35,832 bases of DNA, taken from the NCBI GenBank assembly GCA_016794485.1, contig JAEUHV010000188.1:1-35832 (forward strand). The letters run 5' to 3'. The position numbers and the translations under genes were made by a program. Below the pieces are notes generated by a model, which searched no databases, was not told the origin of the DNA, and was given only the letters and a program-made list of their open reading frames with translations. Of this stretch, positions 7,204 through 17,898 are shown one piece after another (position 1 is the first letter of the stretch; every line of letters starts with the position of its first letter). This DNA comes from Planctomycetota bacterium (GTDB lineage Bacteria > Planctomycetota > UBA1135 > UBA2386).

Positions 7204-8637
7204 ATGGAACGTGGTGACCGCTTCGACCACCCGCTCATCGAGCGTTACGCGAGCCCGACGATGGCTCGCCTGTTTTCGCCCCGCGCGCGCCATGGTGCCT
7301 GGCGCGACCTCTGGATCGCGCTCGCCGAAGCCGAACACGAACTCGGCTTCCCGGTCGGAAAGGAGCAGGTTGCCGAGTTGCGTGCGAATCGCGACACGTT
7401 CGACTGGGACCAGGTGGCCAAGTACGAGAAGGAACTGCGCCACGACGTGATGGCGCACGTGCACCACTACGGCGACCTGTGTCCGTTGGCACGGCCGATC
7501 ATCCATCTGGGCGCCACCAGTTGCTTCGTCACCGACAACGCCGACCTGGTGCTGTACCGCCAGGCACTCCGTCTGGTGGAGCAGAGGCTCGCCGCGGTGC
7601 TCGCCGCCTTGGCCGCGTTCGCCCGGAATTGGCGCGCGCAGCCATGCCTTGGCTATACACACTTCCAGGTGGCGCAGCCGGTCACGGTCGGCAAACGGGC
7701 GTGCTTGTGGGCGCAGGACTTTGCGCTGGACCTGGACGAGGTCCGTCGCATCGCCGCCTGGCTTCCGTTCCGCGGTGTGAAGGGCACCACCGGCACCCAG
7801 GCGACGTTCTTGACCCTGGCCAACGGCGACCATTCGAAGGTGGAGGAGCTCGATCGTCGCGTCACTCGGGCGATGGGATTCGAGAAGTCGATCACGGTCA
7901 GTGGCCAAACCTACACGCGCAAACTCGACTGGACGATCCACCAGGCACTCTCGGCGATCGCGCAGTCGGCGAGCAAGTTCGCCACCGATCTGCGCCTGTT
8001 GTCGCACGAGGGCGAGATCGAGGAGCCGAGCGAGTCGAAGCAGATCGGCAGCTCGGCGATGGCCTACAAGAAGAACCCGATGCGCAGCGAGCGGGTCTGC
8101 TCGTTGGCTCGGTATGTGATCGAGACCGCCAACACGAGTGCGCACACGGCCGCGACGCAGTGGCTGGAGCGCACCCTCGACGATTCCGCGGTACGGCGTA
8201 TCGCATTGCCAGAGTCGTTCCTGGCGATAGACGGCATCCTGATGCTGTGCGAGAACGTCGCCAAGGGGCTCGTCGTCTACCCGAAGGTGATCGAGAAGAA
8301 GCTGCGCGAACAGCTGCCCTTCCTGGCAACCGAAGAGATCCTGATGGCCGGGGTCGCTGCTGGTGGAGATCGTCAGGATCTCCACGAGCGAGTCCGGGTG
8401 CACAGCAGGGCCGCGGCGCATGCAGTGAAGGCGGAGGGGCGCGACAATCCCCTGCTGCAACTGATCGCCGCCGATCCGGCGTTCACGGCCATCCGCGACA
8501 GGTTGCCGCACCTGATGGACCCGGCGCGGTTCGTCGGTCGTTCCGCCGAGCAGGTCGACACGTTCTTGCGCGACGACGTGGCGCCGCGGCTTGCGGGTGT
8601 TGCCATCGACAAGCTCGGCGCGGAAATCCGCGTCTGA
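7204..8637 (+). CDS. purB: Adenylosuccinate lyase, eukaryote-like type
   Basis: PurB performs two fumarate-releasing steps of purine synthesis (SAICAR to AICAR, adenylosuccinate to AMP). The 477-residue product is collinear with human ADSL from memory: RYASPTMARLFS, ELRHDVMAHVH, IIHLGATSCFVTDNADL, GYTHFQVAQPVTVGKR, RGVKGTTGTQATFL, GQTYTRKLDW, and the fumarase-superfamily signature SSAMAYKKNPMRSERV (from residue 283). These are features of the animal-type enzyme rather than of the E. coli or Bacillus forms. AGGAAGG at 7193-7199 precedes ATG 7204. The C-terminal GGDRQDLHERVRVHS loop is intact. It converges on the next gene with a 7-base gap. Confidence 0.97.
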   Translation: MERGDRFDHPLIERYASPTMARLFSPRARHGAWRDLWIALAEAEHELGFPVGKEQVAELRANRDTFDWDQVAKYEKELRHDVMAHVHHYGDLCPLARPIIHLGATSCFVTDNADLVLYRQALRLVEQRLAAVLAALAAFARNWRAQPCLGYTHFQVAQPVTVGKRACLWAQDFALDLDEVRRIAAWLPFRGVKGTTGTQATFLTLANGDHSKVEELDRRVTRAMGFEKSITVSGQTYTRKLDWTIHQALSAIAQSASKFATDLRLLSHEGEIEEPSESKQIGSSAMAYKKNPMRSERVCSLARYVIETANTSAHTAATQWLERTLDDSAVRRIALPESFLAIDGILMLCENVAKGLVVYPKVIEKKLREQLPFLATEEILMAGVAAGGDRQDLHERVRVHSRAAAHAVKAEGRDNPLLQLIAADPAFTAIRDRLPHLMDPARFVGRSAEQVDTFLRDDVAPRLAGVAIDKLGAEIRV

Positions 8638-8644
8638 ACCAGGG

Positions 8645-9595
8645 TCACCACGGTGGTGCGCTGGCCTTTTGCAGTCGAACCATGCACTCGATGAAGTCCG
8701 GCGACGGCAAGAGCCTCGCACCGTCGGCGCGGCGCATCGCACGCTGCAGCTTCAGATCGCCATGCGGCGTCCGCCAGTAGAGGTGTTGCGAGATCGCGTT
8801 CGGCCCGTCGTGGGACTTGCCCAGCGAAATTGCCATCAACGAGTGCAGGGTCAGCGGATCGAGGGCCTTGTTCAGTGGGTAGCTGAACATCGTGCCGCAG
8901 GCCGGAATGCCGATCAGGTTGCCTTCCTTGCCGACGCGAGGCAGATCGGCCGGTTGTCGCAGGATGTGCGTAGCGGCGTGGAAATCGCCGTGCAGCAGGT
9001 CGATGCCACCGTCCGCGGTCGGCGGAATGTTGAGCCTGGCCCAGGTCGCGCGACTCAGCTGCCTCAGGTTGGCCATGGCGCGTTGGAACAGCTCCTCGTC
9101 GGGGATGCCCCATCCCGCCGCGACGAGCCTCTGCACCGGCATGATCGAGGCCCCGATGTCGACGGCGAGCACCGTGAGCGTCTCCTCGAGGTCGGTGCGC
9201 TGGACGAAGTGGTCGCGCAGCTGGCCTTGGAACGCATCCGCCGGATGGATGCGTACGACGAGGCGATCGAGATTCGCGGTCGCCCCGCCACCGATCAGGC
9301 CCACGACGGCCGCCGACAGGTTCGGGTCGAACGACTTGGCGAAGTGCTCAGAGATGATCTGTCGCCACATGCGAATCGGATGCTGGTCGCAACTCTGGGC
9401 GACGTTGAGCAGGCCGAAAGCGATCGGGCTGCCGGTGATCCGGGCTACGCCGTCGGCGATGTTCACGCCCTCGCCTCGCTTGCCGAGTTGGTCGCGCACC
9501 ATGTTCAGGAACAGGCGTTCGCGTTCTGGATCGGTGAACGGGAGGCCTGAGGCAAGCGGCGTGGGATTGGGATCGAAACGAGGTTGGTTGTGCAT
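8645..9595 (-). CDS. DUF1444-like cytosolic protein
   Basis: The 316-residue product starts at ATG 9595, preceded by AAGGAGAG about 8 bases upstream. It has no signal or membrane helix. The middle part (VVRIHPADAFQGQL, LEETLTVLAVDIGASIMPV, GWGIPDEELFQRAMANLRQLS, GIDLLHGDFHAATHIL, LIGIPACGTMFSYPLN) resembles the DUF1444/YtpQ layout, in which a 'wg.s.eeL...A..NL' helix precedes a 'dg..as.lL' strand and an 'iP.RD' motif. The similarity is by eye and the function of that family is unknown. It is transcribed divergently from clpB across a 256-base gap and ends 7 bases from the convergent purB. Confidence 0.8.
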   Translation of the reverse strand: MHNQPRFDPNPTPLASGLPFTDPERERLFLNMVRDQLGKRGEGVNIADGVARITGSPIAFGLLNVAQSCDQHPIRMWRQIISEHFAKSFDPNLSAAVVGLIGGGATANLDRLVVRIHPADAFQGQLRDHFVQRTDLEETLTVLAVDIGASIMPVQRLVAAGWGIPDEELFQRAMANLRQLSRATWARLNIPPTADGGIDLLHGDFHAATHILRQPADLPRVGKEGNLIGIPACGTMFSYPLNKALDPLTLHSLMAISLGKSHDGPNAISQHLYWRTPHGDLKLQRAMRRADGARLLPSPDFIECMVRLQKASAPPW

Positions 9596-9713
9596 TGACT
9601 GCTCTCCTTGCGACCCGCCGGGGCCGCGGCAGTACAAGTGGGAGACCCGGGGCAAGAGCGGGCCGGATTCCCAGCTGGGCGATACCGCAAGAATGGCAGT
9701 CTCATTCGATGGA

Positions 9714-9778
9714 ATGCCAATATGGCGCCCTCTCGTTCCTGATCCTGTCGCGGTGATGGTCCGTAACTGATTTGGCAT
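9714..9778. repeat. Divergent ATGCCAA / TTGGCAT pair in the clpB intergenic region
   Basis: The 256-base gap between the two divergent genes has ATGCCAA at 9714-9720 and its exact reverse complement TTGGCAT at 9772-9778. Each TTGGCA could serve as a -35 element, one facing clpB and one facing the DUF1444-like gene. The matching -10 hexamers are poor: TCTAGA at 9796-9801 with an 18-base spacer toward clpB. No CIRCE-type element is present. Confidence 0.3.
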
Positions 9779-9783
9779 CAGTT
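9765..9783. promoter_or_regulatory. Inverted repeat AACTGAT-N5-ATCAGTT upstream of clpB
   Basis: A perfect 7-base inverted repeat with a 5-base spacer lies ~70 bases before the clpB ATG and overlaps the candidate -35 TTGGCA (9772-9777). Its size suits a dimeric repressor or activator. The symmetry is directly visible; a regulatory role is inference. Confidence 0.4.
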
Positions 9784-9851
9784 GTTTGAAGGAATTCTAG
9801 AGTGGGGCACGCGACGTGCATCAAGGCAGGAGAACCCCAGGAGCACCCACG

Positions 9852-12475
<2,624 letters not shown>

Positions 12476-12479
<4 letters not shown>

Positions 12480-13753
12480 GTCCAGGCGGCTGGCTGGTTG
12501 CCCAGACGCCGATGCTTCGCTGCAATGCGCGCGTGCTCGCTGCCGCTGCCGCCCCCGTCGTTCCCCTCGTCGTCGCTGCCGCCGGTCTGTTGTCGGGTTG
12601 GCTGTTCGCGACCCTGTTGCGCCGGCAGGACCACAAGACGTTCGTGTTCGCGCGTGCGCCGCAGTTGCCGGTCCGCGCGCTGGCGGCGCACGACGACGCG
12701 TGGCTGCGCGGCGTCGTCAATGCGATCGCGCCGTTGCGCTGCCCTTGGTTCGACGTGCCGTGCGTCGCCTACTCGTACACGATCGAGCGCGAGGTGAAGA
12801 CGACGCGCAAGGACAAGGACGGCAAGGAGATCACCGAACGCAGCTGGAAGACGGAACGCCACGACACCGAGGCCGTGCCGTTCGAACTCGACGACGGTGC
12901 GCGTGTGGTCGTCGACCTGCCGAATGCGACCAACGAAGCGATGACGTCGCTCGGCACCGACTACGAGACCTCGACCCGGCGCCATTCGGCGCGCGTGCTG
13001 CAGCCTGGTGCCACGGTCAGTGCTCTGGGCGTGCTGCGCGACGACCGCACGTTCGGCCCTCTGGCGGAAGTCCCGCTGGTCGTGACGTCGGCGACCCGCG
13101 CCGAACGCGTCCGCGCCGCGGCCCGCAGCGAGGGTTGGCTGTTCGCGATGGCGCTGCTGTTCCCCTTCCTAGGTGGGAGCGTGGCCGCCGGACTCTGGCT
13201 CGGTGGCGATGGTCCGGCCTGGGCCATCGGGGTCGCCGTCGGTGGCGCGGCGATGGCGCCACTGTGGTGGCTGCTGACGTGGAACCGCTTCGTCCGCCTG
13301 CGCCAGCAAGTGCAGGCCGCACTGCGCCAGATCGACGTCGACACCAAGCTTCGCTTCGACCTCGTGCCGAACCTCGTCGCCACGCTGCGGGCCGCAGCTG
13401 GCCACGAACGCGAACTGCTGACGCGGGTCGCCGAACTGCGCGCTGCCGGCGGCGCCGAAGCCGCCGTTCACGCCGAAGCCACGGTGCTGCAGTCGACGCG
13501 CCAGGTCCTGCTGCTGCACGAGCGCCATCCAAACCTGAAGAGCGACGCGCTGTACCGCGACCTGCACGATCGCCTGTGGGCGATCGAGGAGAAGATCGCG
13601 CACTCGCGGACCTTCTACGGCGACACCGTCACCGAATGGAACGTGCGCATCGCCCAGTTCCCCGCGTCGCTGGTCGCTCGCGTGCTCGGAGCCACCCCGG
13701 CCCCGCTGTTCGCCGCCGAATGCGCCGAAGCGTTGCCGCCGCGACTCGCCTGA
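12476..13753 (+). CDS. GIDE-domain / LemA-domain fusion membrane protein
   Basis: The 425-residue product joins two families. After an N-terminal membrane helix (about residues 20-45) comes a GIDE-like region (~65-215: [37 protein letters not shown]), the domain named from the MUL1/MAPL ubiquitin ligase, which in bacteria lacks the RING. Two further helices follow (~222-265), then a LemA domain (~265-425: [53 protein letters not shown]). LemA proteins are membrane-anchored helical proteins of unclear role. GTG 12476 overlaps the clpB stop as GTGA, suggesting coupled translation; ATG 12512 is the alternative start. A membrane quality-control role linked to ClpB is inference from position only. 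Confidence 0.87.
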
Positions 13754-13783
13754 ACTTGGCCGGATGACGCGCCGGAATCCTCG

Positions 13784-14944
13784 TCACGCCAGTAGGTCGC
13801 CGCGGGCCAGCGCGCGGGCGAACTCGCCGAACGGCAGCACGCGCAGATCCCGCTGCTGCAGCGTCTCCTTCCCGCAGTAGACGCCGAATGCCGCAGACAG
13901 CTGGCCTTCCCGGCGCAAGTCGGCAAGGGCACTGCCGAACTCGGGTCGCCACTCGCGGGCGGCTTTCACCTCGATGCCGACCCGCTTCTTGCCGCGTTCC
14001 CACACGAAGTCGATTTCCGATCCTCCGGGAGTGCGCCAGTAGGACAGTGCACCACCGAGCCCTTGCACGTTGATCGCTGCGCGCAGTTCGTGCAGGACGA
14101 GAGTCTCCAGCAAGAATCCTCGTTCCACACTCTCCAATGGCTCACGCAGCCGGCCGGCGAGCGCACGGGCGACTCCGGGATCGAACAGGAAGAACTTCGG
14201 GTGCTGGACCTCTTTGATCCGCGCCCGTGGGCGCCAGGCCGGCAACCACACGCCGATCAGGGTGTCGACGAGGACGTCGAAGTAGCGGGCAACGGTCGGG
14301 CGCGCGACGCCGGCATCGCGCGCCACTCCGGCGACGTTGACGACCTGGCCATTGCAGATGGCGGCGATGTCGAGGAACCGCGTGAAACTGCCGATGTCCT
14401 TGGCCAACGCCTCTTGCTGGATTTCCTCGCGCAAGTACGTGCCGACGTACGCTTCGAGCACGTCGATCGACGACTTGGGGTCGCTGCGGACCATCGGCAG
14501 GCAGCCGGTGGCCAACAAGTCGTCGATGGCGAAATCGAAGTCGAGTTCCGCGGCCGTCAAAGGGAAGAACTGGCGCGTGATGGCGCGGCCGGCGAGCAGG
14601 TTGACGTCGAGGCGACGCAGTTTGCGGGCGCTCGACCCGCTCAAGGCGAAACGGATGCGGCGACCGTGCTCGGCATGGATCGCGTGCACCTCGTCGAGCA
14701 GCTGCGGCAGTCGCTGGACCTCGTCGATCACCACCCACGACCCCTTGGGCAGGGCCTCGACCCGGCCACGGAACGTCTCTGGGCGGCGGGTCAGTTCGAG
14801 CACGAGCGGCAGGCGCAGCAGGTCGAACCAGTGGGCATTGGGCAGTTGTTGCCGGAGCCATGTGGTCTTGCCGGTGCCGCGCGGACCGAACAGGAAGAAC
14901 GACTGGTCGGGCGGGCTCAGGCTCCGTGCATACATGGCGAGCAT
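13784..14944 (-). CDS. AAA_14 / DUF4143 family ATPase
   Basis: The 386-residue product has a P-loop near the start (FLFGPRGTGKTTW, Lys26), Walker B WVVIDEVQRLP, an arginine-rich sensor stretch FALSGSSARKLRR, the YVGTYLREEIQQEA linker typical of this family, a winged-helix-like part (VARDAGVARPTVARYFDVL), and a C-terminal DUF4143 domain with SEIDFVWERGKKRVGIEVKA, a PD-(D/E)XK-like core. These ATPases are scattered by horizontal transfer in archaea and bacteria, and their role is unknown. The start is ATG 14944 (ATG 14935 is possible); neither has a good ribosome site. The AT-rich DNA at the start contrasts with its surroundings. It converges on the GIDE-LemA gene with a 30-base gap. Confidence 0.9.
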   Translation of the reverse strand: MLAMYARSLSPPDQSFFLFGPRGTGKTTWLRQQLPNAHWFDLLRLPLVLELTRRPETFRGRVEALPKGSWVVIDEVQRLPQLLDEVHAIHAEHGRRIRFALSGSSARKLRRLDVNLLAGRAITRQFFPLTAAELDFDFAIDDLLATGCLPMVRSDPKSSIDVLEAYVGTYLREEIQQEALAKDIGSFTRFLDIAAICNGQVVNVAGVARDAGVARPTVARYFDVLVDTLIGVWLPAWRPRARIKEVQHPKFFLFDPGVARALAGRLREPLESVERGFLLETLVLHELRAAINVQGLGGALSYWRTPGGSEIDFVWERGKKRVGIEVKAAREWRPEFGSALADLRREGQLSAAFGVYCGKETLQQRDLRVLPFGEFARALARGDLLA

Positions 14945-14960
14945 TTTGACGGTAAAAATG
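14942..14960. promoter_or_regulatory. AT-rich inverted repeat over the AAA_14 gene start
   Basis: CATTTT (14942-14947), 7 bases, AAAATG (14955-14960): a perfect 6-base inverted repeat covering the ATG of the AAA_14 gene, in a locally AT-rich patch (14942-14978). It could be an operator or affect translation initiation. No well-spaced -35/-10 pair was found next to it. Confidence 0.3.
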
Positions 14961-15020
14961 ACCACGAACAATACACCGCATCCGGAAGTCGCGGTTCCCA
15001 ATGACCCTTGATGGCCAGGT

Positions 15021-15037
15021 CCCGGCAGTCGGCCGGG
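15021..15037 (-). terminator. GC-rich stem-loop after the beta-hydroxylase-like gene
   Basis: CCCGGC (15021-15026), five-base loop, GCCGGG (15032-15037): a perfect 6-base GC stem just beyond the stop codon at 15043. No T-run follows on the minus strand, so intrinsic termination is uncertain. Confidence 0.35.
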
Positions 15038-15042
15038 CGTCG

Positions 15043-15558
15043 TCACGCCGATGGCGTGCGGAACGTGACGAGCAGCACGACACGATCGCCGAGGCCGTGG
15101 TTCCAGGCGTCGTGCAGGTGGGTGTCGTCGAACACGAGGCAGCGGCCGGGCTGCCACGGCACCACGTCGGCGCCGATGCGCAACGCGACGTCGCCGACCG
15201 GAACGCGCAGGGCCAGGTGGCAGCGCAGCACGCCGGCGCGTTCGCCCTGGTGCGGATAGAGGTGCGTGCCCGGCCGGAACAGCGAGAACCCGGCGTTCAC
15301 GAGCCCGGGTACGGCACGCAAGGCCTGCAGCGTCGCTGGGCACTGCGCCGCATGGGCCGCGTTCGGACCCGTGTCGTCGACCAGCGCGTACCAAAGCCAG
15401 CCGGTCTCGTCGTAGCCGTCGGCGACCTGCGTCAGCGAATCGGGGCTCGGCGCAAACGCGTCCGTGGGCAGCCGGTCGAGTTCGGCGCGCACCTGCGGGA
15501 ACGCGGCCTCGAGCGCGGTGACGAACGGGAAACGGGACGGATCGTGGAGCGGGGGCAT
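15043..15558 (-). CDS. Aspartyl/asparaginyl beta-hydroxylase-like dioxygenase
   Basis: The 171-residue product has the cupin core of Fe(II)/2-oxoglutarate-dependent Asp/Asn hydroxylases. The first iron His is in LYPHQGERAGVLRCHLAL, with the 'H.g....LR.HL' pattern. The second part, GRCLVFDDTHLHDAWNHG, has the 'W..G.clvFDDt..HeaWN' pattern including the second His, followed by DRVVLLVTF with the 2-oxoglutarate Arg. It would hydroxylate a protein or a small molecule; the substrate is unknown. The usual bacterial relatives are larger or act in lipid A or aspartate hydroxylation. ATG 15558 was chosen, with GTG 15564 also possible. It is the last of four minus-strand genes starting at 18527, 21 bases behind the cytochrome gene. 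Confidence 0.85.
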   Translation of the reverse strand: MPPLHDPSRFPFVTALEAAFPQVRAELDRLPTDAFAPSPDSLTQVADGYDETGWLWYALVDDTGPNAAHAAQCPATLQALRAVPGLVNAGFSLFRPGTHLYPHQGERAGVLRCHLALRVPVGDVALRIGADVVPWQPGRCLVFDDTHLHDAWNHGLGDRVVLLVTFRTPSA

Positions 15559-15579
15559 CGCCACGAGGGAACGTACCGC

Positions 15580-17082
15580 CTACTGCAGCGCGAGCACGTG
15601 CCAGGTCGTGATCGCCTTGGACGCGGCGTGCTTGTCGTGGGCGCCGTCCCACACCGCGACCGCGAACAACACCGGCGTGCCGACGGCGAGGTCGACCTCG
15701 TGCGCGTTGCGCGCCGCGAGGTCGCGACGAAACGTCGCCGTCCAGCGCCCGTCGGTCCACTCGCGCGCGACGTGCAGCGGCAGGCCGCTGCCGGTGGCCG
15801 ATGGCGCCGAGCCGGCGCCGCCGAGTTCGATCGACTCGGCGCTCGCCGGCGGCCGCACGTCGACCGGAACGTCGAGCCCCGAGTGCCGCATCGCCATGAG
15901 GTCCACCATGCCGGCGGTCGCCTTCGGATCGTAGGCGTGCCAGCGCCAGACGTTCACGGGCTCGCGTTCGCTGCCCATCGCGAACATGGGGGGATCCTGC
16001 ACTTGCGCGAACTGCACCGCGAGACCGTCGCCCATCGCCATGCCCGGCTGCGGCCGGTCGGTTCGCGTCGCATCGGCCCACGACCACTGCATCGCGATCG
16101 TGCGGCCGTCGTGCACCACGCGCAGGTTGGCCTCGAACGCAGCATCGTTCCGCCACCACAGGGGCGCCAGCGGCAGGCGCACGGGTTCGACCTTGGCCCA
16201 CGCCGCGGCGTCGCCGTCGTCGGGCAGTCTGGCGACGCGCACCGCGCGCACGGTCCGACGCCACTGCACGTGGTGGTCGGCAGTCGGTTCGCTGATCAGC
16301 GAACGCACGTGGTTGGCGAGCAACGCGGTCTCTGCTGCCGACAGTCGCGAAGGCGGCATGTGTGCGGCCGGCATTCCGGCGCGGATCCGGAACGCGAGTT
16401 CGCGCAGGGAAGCGCCGCCACGCATCCAGCCGGCCGACAGGTCGCGCGGCCAGAGCCAGGTGCCATCCGTCGGCAGGCCTTCGTGGCCCGGCAGGCCGCG
16501 GCCATCTTCGCCGTGGCAACTCGCGCAGTGCGTGTTCCACAGGCGGGCACCGGCCGCGGCAGCGTCGGCGCCACTCGGCACGGTGACGTTGCCGTCGACA
16601 TCGGGACCCGGCAGCAGCTGTTGTTCGGCCTGCGCCAGGGCCTGGTCCGGAGCGAGTGGCTGGCCGGCGAGCTTCGCGGTGGCTGCGATCGACTCGGCGC
16701 GACCGCGCACCGCGAGCCGGCGCACTTCGCGTGCCAGCAACCGCAGGTCGGCTTCCGGCATCCAGCCCCAACTCATCATGGTCGAACCAGGCATGCCGCG
16801 CCGCAGGGTCGCCACGAGGTCGTCTTCGCTCGGCACCCCGTTGGTCGTGCTGACCAGCTTGAACAGGCCGTCGCGGAACGCATTCGGCCGCGGCAACAGG
16901 AAGTGCGCGACGGCGGTGTCGCCATCGCCGTCGGGGCCGTGGCAGGCCGCGCAGTGGCGTTGGTACAGGGCCGCGCCGCGTCCGGCCGCGATCGCGGCCC
17001 GTTCGGCCGTGGTGGGCGGCGAGGCGCACGTGGTGACGACCGCGGCGAAGGTGGCGACGAGCGGCAGCAGCGGGTAGCGCAT
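15580..17082 (-). CDS. Diheme cytochrome c with ethylbenzene-dehydrogenase-type heme domain
   Basis: The 500-residue product starts with MRYPLLPLVATFAAVV followed by TTC-ASPP, a signal peptide that may be a lipoprotein one (Cys19), though Thr at -1 is not ideal. Two c-type heme sites follow: CAACH (44-48) with the Met-rich MPGSTMMSWGWM, and CASCH (186-190) with a MPAAHMPP segment. The remainder (~260-500) resembles the EB_dh domain that binds heme b in gamma subunits of ethylbenzene dehydrogenase and DMSO-reductase-family enzymes (WWRNDAAFEANLRVVHDGRTIAMQWSWAD, DGLAVQFA, NVWRWHAY, VAREWTDGRWTATFRRDL). A role as periplasmic electron carrier for the nearby cbb3 oxidase is inferred from position. 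No molybdoenzyme is in the window. Confidence 0.85.
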   Translation of the reverse strand: MRYPLLPLVATFAAVVTTCASPPTTAERAAIAAGRGAALYQRHCAACHGPDGDGDTAVAHFLLPRPNAFRDGLFKLVSTTNGVPSEDDLVATLRRGMPGSTMMSWGWMPEADLRLLAREVRRLAVRGRAESIAATAKLAGQPLAPDQALAQAEQQLLPGPDVDGNVTVPSGADAAAAGARLWNTHCASCHGEDGRGLPGHEGLPTDGTWLWPRDLSAGWMRGGASLRELAFRIRAGMPAAHMPPSRLSAAETALLANHVRSLISEPTADHHVQWRRTVRAVRVARLPDDGDAAAWAKVEPVRLPLAPLWWRNDAAFEANLRVVHDGRTIAMQWSWADATRTDRPQPGMAMGDGLAVQFAQVQDPPMFAMGSEREPVNVWRWHAYDPKATAGMVDLMAMRHSGLDVPVDVRPPASAESIELGGAGSAPSATGSGLPLHVAREWTDGRWTATFRRDLAARNAHEVDLAVGTPVLFAVAVWDGAHDKHAASKAITTWHVLALQ

Positions 17083-17145
17083 GTCCGTACCGTAGGCCAC
17101 AAGGCGGAGCGGCTCGCTACGCAGTGGTGCCCACACCGGAGCGGT

Positions 17146-17898
17146 TCATGGCCTGCGCGAGAATCGCAGGTCCGCCAACAACGGCACGTGGTCCGATGCC
17201 GTACGCGTCTGCCGGCCGCGCAGCCGTTCGAACGTCTCGACCGCGACGTCGCCGCGCACCCACAGTGAATCGAGCGCGCGCACCGGAGCCCACGCCGGGA
17301 AGGTGCGCAGCGGCCGCTCCGGGCCGCGGAACCCAGCCGGTGCCAGCAGTCGGCCACCGAGCGTGCCCCACACGTCGTTGAAGTCGCCGGCGACGACGAC
17401 CGGGGTGCTGGCGTGGATCGAGCGCAACGCGCGCGCGGCCAGCAGGCGGCGCAGTTGTTCGCGGCGTTCGGATTCGCCGAGGCCCAGGTGCAGGTTGAAC
17501 ACGTGCACCGTGCGGCTGGTGCCTTGCACCGGACCCACCCGCAACTCGGCGTGCAGGCCGCTGCGCGACTTCTTGCCCGGCAGCGTCAGGTCGATGTTCT
17601 CGCTGGTCGCGATCGGATGGCGGCTCAGGATCGCGTTGCCGTACTCGCCGCGGCGCGGGCCGAAGCGCACGTTCACGAAGTAGCTGCGGTGGGCGAAGCC
17701 GAGCGCGTCGCCGAGTACGTCGACCTGGCGCGTGTTGCCGTACCAGCGGCCGTTCTGCGCGACTTCCTGCAGCAGCACGACGTCCGCCTCGGCTCGGGCC
17801 AGGACCGCCGCAGTGCGCGCCGGGTCGTGCCGCCGGTCGAGGCCGCCGGTGCACTTGTGCACGTTCCAGCTGACGACGCGCAGGCTCAGTGGCAGCAC
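17146..17898 (-). CDS. Endonuclease/exonuclease/phosphatase-fold hydrolase
   Basis: The 250-residue product has the EEP superfamily motifs: RVVSWNVHKC (Asn of the metal site), ADVVLLQEV (catalytic Glu), YGNAILSRHPI, NLHLGLGESER, VVAGDFNDVWG (Asp/Asn) and the C-terminal TASDHVPLLADL (Asp-His pair). The full set suggests an active Mg-dependent phosphodiesterase or phosphatase acting on nucleic acid, lipid or a nucleotide; the substrate is not readable. GTG 17898 is chosen because AGGGG lies ~6 bases before it. It overlaps the end of the SafE-like gene by 13 bases. There is no signal peptide. Its place between SafE-like and cytochrome genes may only reflect the shared operon. Confidence 0.87.
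   Translation of the reverse strand: MLPLSLRVVSWNVHKCTGGLDRRHDPARTAAVLARAEADVVLLQEVAQNGRWYGNTRQVDVLGDALGFAHRSYFVNVRFGPRRGEYGNAILSRHPIATSENIDLTLPGKKSRSGLHAELRVGPVQGTSRTVHVFNLHLGLGESERREQLRRLLAARALRSIHASTPVVVAGDFNDVWGTLGGRLLAPAGFRGPERPLRTFPAWAPVRALDSLWVRGDVAVETFERLRGRQTRTASDHVPLLADLRFSRRP

Noticed and set aside
9714..9790. Sigma-54 promoter from the TTGGCA elements
   Set aside because: The GC dinucleotide expected at -12 is absent at the right distance on both strands.
9596..9851. CIRCE or sigma-32 promoter for clpB
   Set aside because: No TTAGCACTC-N9-GAGTGCTAA and no CTTGAA/CCCCAT pair at correct spacing was found.
13784..17029. A 1081-codon open frame on the minus strand covering the AAA_14 gene and beyond
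   Set aside because: Upstream of 14944 it reads the hydroxylase and cytochrome genes in a wrong frame, with Arg/Ala-rich sequence without motifs.
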